A stretch of 64,000 nucleotides of DNA, taken from positions 2,758,001-2,822,000 of the forward strand of contig CM024178.1 in NCBI GenBank assembly GCA_013433145.1, given 5' to 3'. A program made the position numbers and the translations under genes. Every line of letters starts with the position of its first letter. The stretch's first letter is position 1. Shown in pieces: positions 1 through 64,000 of the stretch. This stretch comes from Ascaris suum (taxonomy: Eukaryota; Nematoda; Chromadorea; Rhabditida; Ascarididae). Under the pieces are notes generated by a model that was given only the letters and a program-made list of their open reading frames with translations, had not been told where the DNA came from and did not search any database.

Positions 1-2400
1 CAACAATTAGAATTAGGGTTCGCTTCAAAAAAAAAAAAAACAAATCGAGCAATTTGCATCAAATGCCTAAAATTATTTCTTGAATAAATTATGCGGGATA
101 ATTATGTTATGAATTATAATTCTAACGTTTCAATAGGTCTAGAAAGTTAAAGTAAGCGGTAGTGAAAGTTAAGTAAGCGGTAAGTTAAGCTCTCTTCTTA
201 TAACCCCAACCAATTATGCATAGAATTAGAGGTTTTTAGCGCTCGAAAAGATCAATAATAGTACTATGGAGGATCAGCAAGAGTTCGTATTCACTAATTG
301 ATGTTTATATAAGAGAAATGGAGCAACGTATCAAATGGATTGAAATTATATGCACTCTATATTTCATACTACTAAATCACATGGTTATATGAGTGCCCTA
401 AATTTAATGAAAAACGCCTAATAATTTTGCTCAGAAAATGAGAAGCAGATGGAGAGGCTAGCACAACTCGATCTTTGGCTTTTTACGCGATTATAGGCGA
501 ATCAGATATTTTTATAAGAGGCGAACCCAATATTTGCATAATCCTCATCAGAACAATCTTTTTTTTGCATTCGATGGTTGGTACGATCAAACTTGCGTAT
601 GCAAATTGTCGCCGCATCTGTGCTTCAATAACTCATGAGTGGATCGTAAGTCGAAGATGGGGAAAGAAATGGTGAGATACGTAAACAGATTTACAAGGTA
701 ACACTAACATGCACACTTCAACGAATAAAGCGATAAACGAGTAAAGAAAGTGTCATGGAGGGATTCGGCTTTGAGGTTGCATTAATGTGTACCGAATTTC
801 TCATGTGCATCGAACCGTTTATAAAATGCCGTTATAGTTTATCAAGTCAGTAAAAGCGCATAAACATTCGTTGTTTACGACCAGAACGTTATCATATAAA
901 CATAGTAACTGATGGCAAGCTGCCTAAAAACTTGATAGGTGTTTTTCGTTTATCAGTTTCTGGGGTATTGCTTAATTAAAGAGCCTTGACATCAGTTCAT
1001 TCGTGAAAAAGTGTTCTGAAATTAGAAGTGATTAGAACATAATCCTAATAAATGAATTCTCGTCCAATAAACAAACTTCTTACAAAAAAACCTCACAAAA
1101 ATTTATCGCATCTTGGGATCGATAGCTTTGATAACTCTGATAGCTTATCAAAATAACGATTGGAGATATCAACAAAATGAGAACACTTTGCAATATTTCA
1201 ATATTTCGAATCAAACAAAATGGTGTTGCTCTGAGCATACCGATAGCTCTCAGTGCAACGTATTTAGACATTATGGTTCGCCAATTTATACTCATGCTCA
1301 ATCGGTTTTCCCGGATTTGCATAATGATACTCATATGCAAAATGCTGTCAATAAAAAACAAGCGAATGAAAACACTTGAACGCATTTATAGGATGTGCAC
1401 TGCAGCGATCCGCTCATCCGTTCAAGTAGTGTCATGAATTCTCCACAGAGAGCAAACGATATGCCATATCGGACATATATTCTCGATTTACTGACAGCGT
1501 AATAAATTTTGTGGTAACGAGTCTTCAAAATGAGAATACCAACATTGCAAAGCATGACCCGATCAGATGTAAAAAAAATGTGGAAATCTTGAGTTAATTT
1601 AATGGACTGTATCGCATTTCAGAGTTGATATATCAACTTAAAACCTGGTACAAGCATTATTTATGACAGAGCTTTTTGAGCATGTATCAGCTACACAGCA
1701 GGCGGTCACATTCTGTCGTTGATACACCATCAGGCTCGATGCGACTACGACTCCAATGGCTCCTGACCAAAACGACGAGGCGGCTCGAAATGCATGCCAT
1801 GTCAACTACGCTTGCAGGACTTCCACTATGCTTGTGATATAGAAAATAAAATGATATGTGTTGTGCAAAGTTTACGCAAATAAAATAACGATATAGACAT
1901 ACAATAAATATTGCCGCGTTTAACAAACTTCGAGAGAGCCGCTGCTTGTGAGTACATCACTTGTTGTCGAGGATGATCTGAAGATGAATAATAGAAGGAT
2001 ATAATTGGAGCTGAAATAAAGTTTAGCCAATTGGTGCTGCAGTAAGTGCCTATAGATGAGGAGCCCTGTTAGTATCATAGAAAGAAATTCTGTCGAGATT
2101 TTTGTTGCATTCTATTGAAGCATTCCCATTTTTAGCTGATGAGAGATCAACTAGTAATTTTCAATACAACGATTATTGCCACACAACGAACACATTATCA
2201 ATCATCAAATACAGTATCTTCGCTTGTGTAGAACCATATGCGTGTGCTGAAAATGACAGTGAACTTATAACTTATCGTCCACATTGAAAAGGGAACATTG
2301 TATAACGTTTCGTGTAATTGCAAAAATTTTGAAATAATCTTCAGTTTCTACTCTTTGAAATCCGAGCTCAGAGACAATGAAGGTGGCAGCCGATGAATTA

Positions 2401-2521
<121 letters not shown>

Positions 2522-3398
2522 AGCGCTTCTAATTTGATGGTCTGCCGAAAAGAAATACTTTTTGGCTTGTCATATTACACTTACATACTTAAACTTATAA
2601 TTATTTGCTTAAATACTTATATTCATAAATATTATGCCCATAAAGGAAATTTTACTATACTATACTTGAGTACTTTACTATACTATAATTTCCGCATAGC
2701 ATCAGACATTTTTAGCATAATGCATCAAAGCCTCTTTTCTCACTTTCGAAGTAATTCTCGTTTTATTGAAAATGCATTCCACCTCGTTGATAAGAAGGAT
2801 GAAAACGATTACTAATCCTCTAAAAAAACATTTTTTTTCTCACATATCCGGGAAGAAAAAAGTCTTCCAGCTCACGAAAAAATTTTTTCCTCCTCGATGA
2901 CGACTTTCTTCCGCCCGATGTAACTTTCGATGATGACTTCCGATTGCACAGTTGAGAGATACCATTGAACTGTGTGTGACTAGCTAACATGTTCACTGCT
3001 TAAAAGATATGCAGCTGTAACCTAAGAAGAAAGAGGCTTCCCACAAAATTCCATTGTTGTTTTTTAAGTTTTTTTTGAAACGAATTAAACCTGCTTCATT
3101 TTTTCATCAACTAACAGGTAACCCTTAAAGTGTTCCTATTTCGTTGGTCACTTTACAAATAAACTGCTTTATTTAAGAAACTGCACCGCCGATTGAAATT
3201 TCCAGCCGAAATAAATTACTGGACGGTGCAAGACAAGGGTAAATGAGTACACTTCCGAAGGTTGCCAACTGCTCATCAATTGCAGCTCTATTCCGCTAAA
3301 TCAAAACTCCTATTTGTTTGGTCGCCACTATGCATAATTATGCGTGAAATCGGGATGTTCTTGGTTTAAAGGAGGCCTGGTCAGTGACTGTTGAAGGA

Positions 3399-3428
3399 AG
3401 GAGGGAATCAGCAAGGAGGGATTCAGCA
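3399..3428. repeat. Short tandem duplication, 15 bp unit
   Basis: Two adjacent near-identical copies of AGGAGGGAATCAGCA, the second with one T for A change. It is too short to suggest a function. Confidence 0.7.
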
Positions 3429-4635
3429 GGCAAACATCCTTGCAACAAACTGTGACAAATATGAGAACGCAAAGTAGTGATGAACGTGTATGCTGTCTTG
3501 AAGTAGATAATGCGGCTCATTCGAGTAAATCCCCATTTTCATGATTAAATTGTCGACATTTTGATAACACTTTCGACGATTCACCACTAAGTATCCGATA
3601 AATGTTGTCGTTGAACTTACACAACCACACATTTCCGGTAATATTTTAGCTTATTCCAACATACTTTCACTCATTCGATTTCCTCCTTTCTTAGTTCTTC
3701 CTGTCATTTACTTTAAAGTTTTTGTGTTGAATTCGATCACAAAATTTCCTCAGGAAGTCTAAAGATTTTTGTTTCTGTGCAATTCGAGAATGAGATTACA
3801 TTGAGGATATAGCATCTGTTCGGAAATAATATAGATCGTAATTTGATGCTGATTCGCTTAGGAGAACTGGGATGATTTTGTCGGCATAATGAAGCCCGAG
3901 ACTAATAAATGTAACTCCCGTACACTGTTTTATGGAAACTAGACTGTTTTTCAGCGAAACTGAAGGTGATCACAACCAACAAGGAAATTACCTTCGGGAG
4001 GACACGTTTATTCTATTTTTTTGAAGCTTATGTACGGCTTTTCCTTGTTGAGCATTTTTTTCTTAGATTGCCCATATGAAAGCAAGTGTTGCAATTCTCC
4101 CTTCAGAGCGTAAAAATGTATCGGGCTGATCGAAGAAGAAATATCAGAACATGGATGGGAACTGATTCAGACTGCAGCGTCCAACTTTTAGATCGTTGTG
4201 CCAAAAAAAACCATCATTTAAATTAATGTGGTTAAAAAAAAATCACTTTCAAATCACTTCTATGAAAATAAAAGTCTCGGTGTCGAAATTACCAAAAATT
4301 GAAGAAGCAGTAATGCATTCATATCTATTGAATCGATCGATCTTGCAAACCACTTCTATGAGAAAATGTATTTTTGTTCTTTTGCAAATATGAATCTGTA
4401 AAACACGTTATTGCGCTTATGGACATATATGTAAGTCCTTCCACCGCTATTTCTAAAATGACAGCACAAAAAGGTAAATTACTCATATTCATGACTGATA
4501 CGGGAGTTTATGCGCCGAAAGAATCTATTTTTCAAATGAACTACTCTGATAGGCTAGTGGATAACATTTTTCACGCAGCTAAGGTTTCTACTCCTACCGT
4601 GGGCATGACCTATATTGTATAGTGGAGTCCTTTAC

Positions 4636-64000
<59,365 letters not shown>

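Noticed and set aside
4374..4622. 82-residue plus-strand ORF
   Set aside because: AT-driven composition with no recognised domain; it ends just left of a better supported minus-strand exon.

Overview
The window looks like nuclear DNA of a nematode, probably a parasitic species outside the Caenorhabditis group. The evidence is AT-rich sequence, genes cut into many small exons (50-400 bases) by GT-AG introns that range from about 200 bases to 18.5 kb, nematode-like proteins, and no bacterial signals such as operons or ribosome binding sites. The species cannot be named from the sequence alone. All exon joins below were deduced by hand from protein family conservation, splice sites and reading phase; no alignment program was run.

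Three protein genes account for nearly all recognisable coding sequence. (1) Right end, 51,104-64,000, minus strand: the 3' two-thirds of pyruvate carboxylase, 13 exons giving the C-terminal ~800 residues: end of the biotin carboxylase domain, the whole carboxyltransferase domain, the allosteric region and the biotin carrier domain with its AMKM lysine. The N-terminal ~380 residues lie beyond the right edge. (2) About 4.6-47.9 kb, minus strand: a very large gene for a type II membrane M1 zinc aminopeptidase. It has at least 15 located exons, with HEXXH and the distal Glu intact but Leu in place of the Gly of GAMEN, and some short segments could not be located. (3) 24,344-32,236, plus strand: an eight-exon gene for a secreted serine beta-lactamase-like protein of about 570 residues. 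It lies entirely inside the 18.5 kb aminopeptidase intron, on the opposite strand.

Layout from left to right: 1-4.6 kb has no recognised gene (possible final aminopeptidase exon). 4.6-23.6 kb holds the C-terminal half of the aminopeptidase. 24.3-32.2 kb is the nested hydrolase. 32.2-42.1 kb is the rest of the host intron, with nothing recognised. 42.1-47.9 kb holds the aminopeptidase N-terminal exons. 47.9-51.1 kb is intergenic. 51.1-64.0 kb is pyruvate carboxylase. Six long (TA)n arrays (113-200 bp) lie in introns or between genes, none in an exon. The last pyruvate carboxylase intron carries small unidentified coding-like ORFs.

The genes do not form a pathway: a mitochondrial anaplerotic enzyme, a surface peptidase and a secreted hydrolase simply neighbour each other. 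The most unusual points are the antisense nested gene, a GC-AG intron that cuts the zinc motif of the aminopeptidase from WFGN, the LAMEN substitution, and a high share of AAG or GAG splice acceptors across all three genes.
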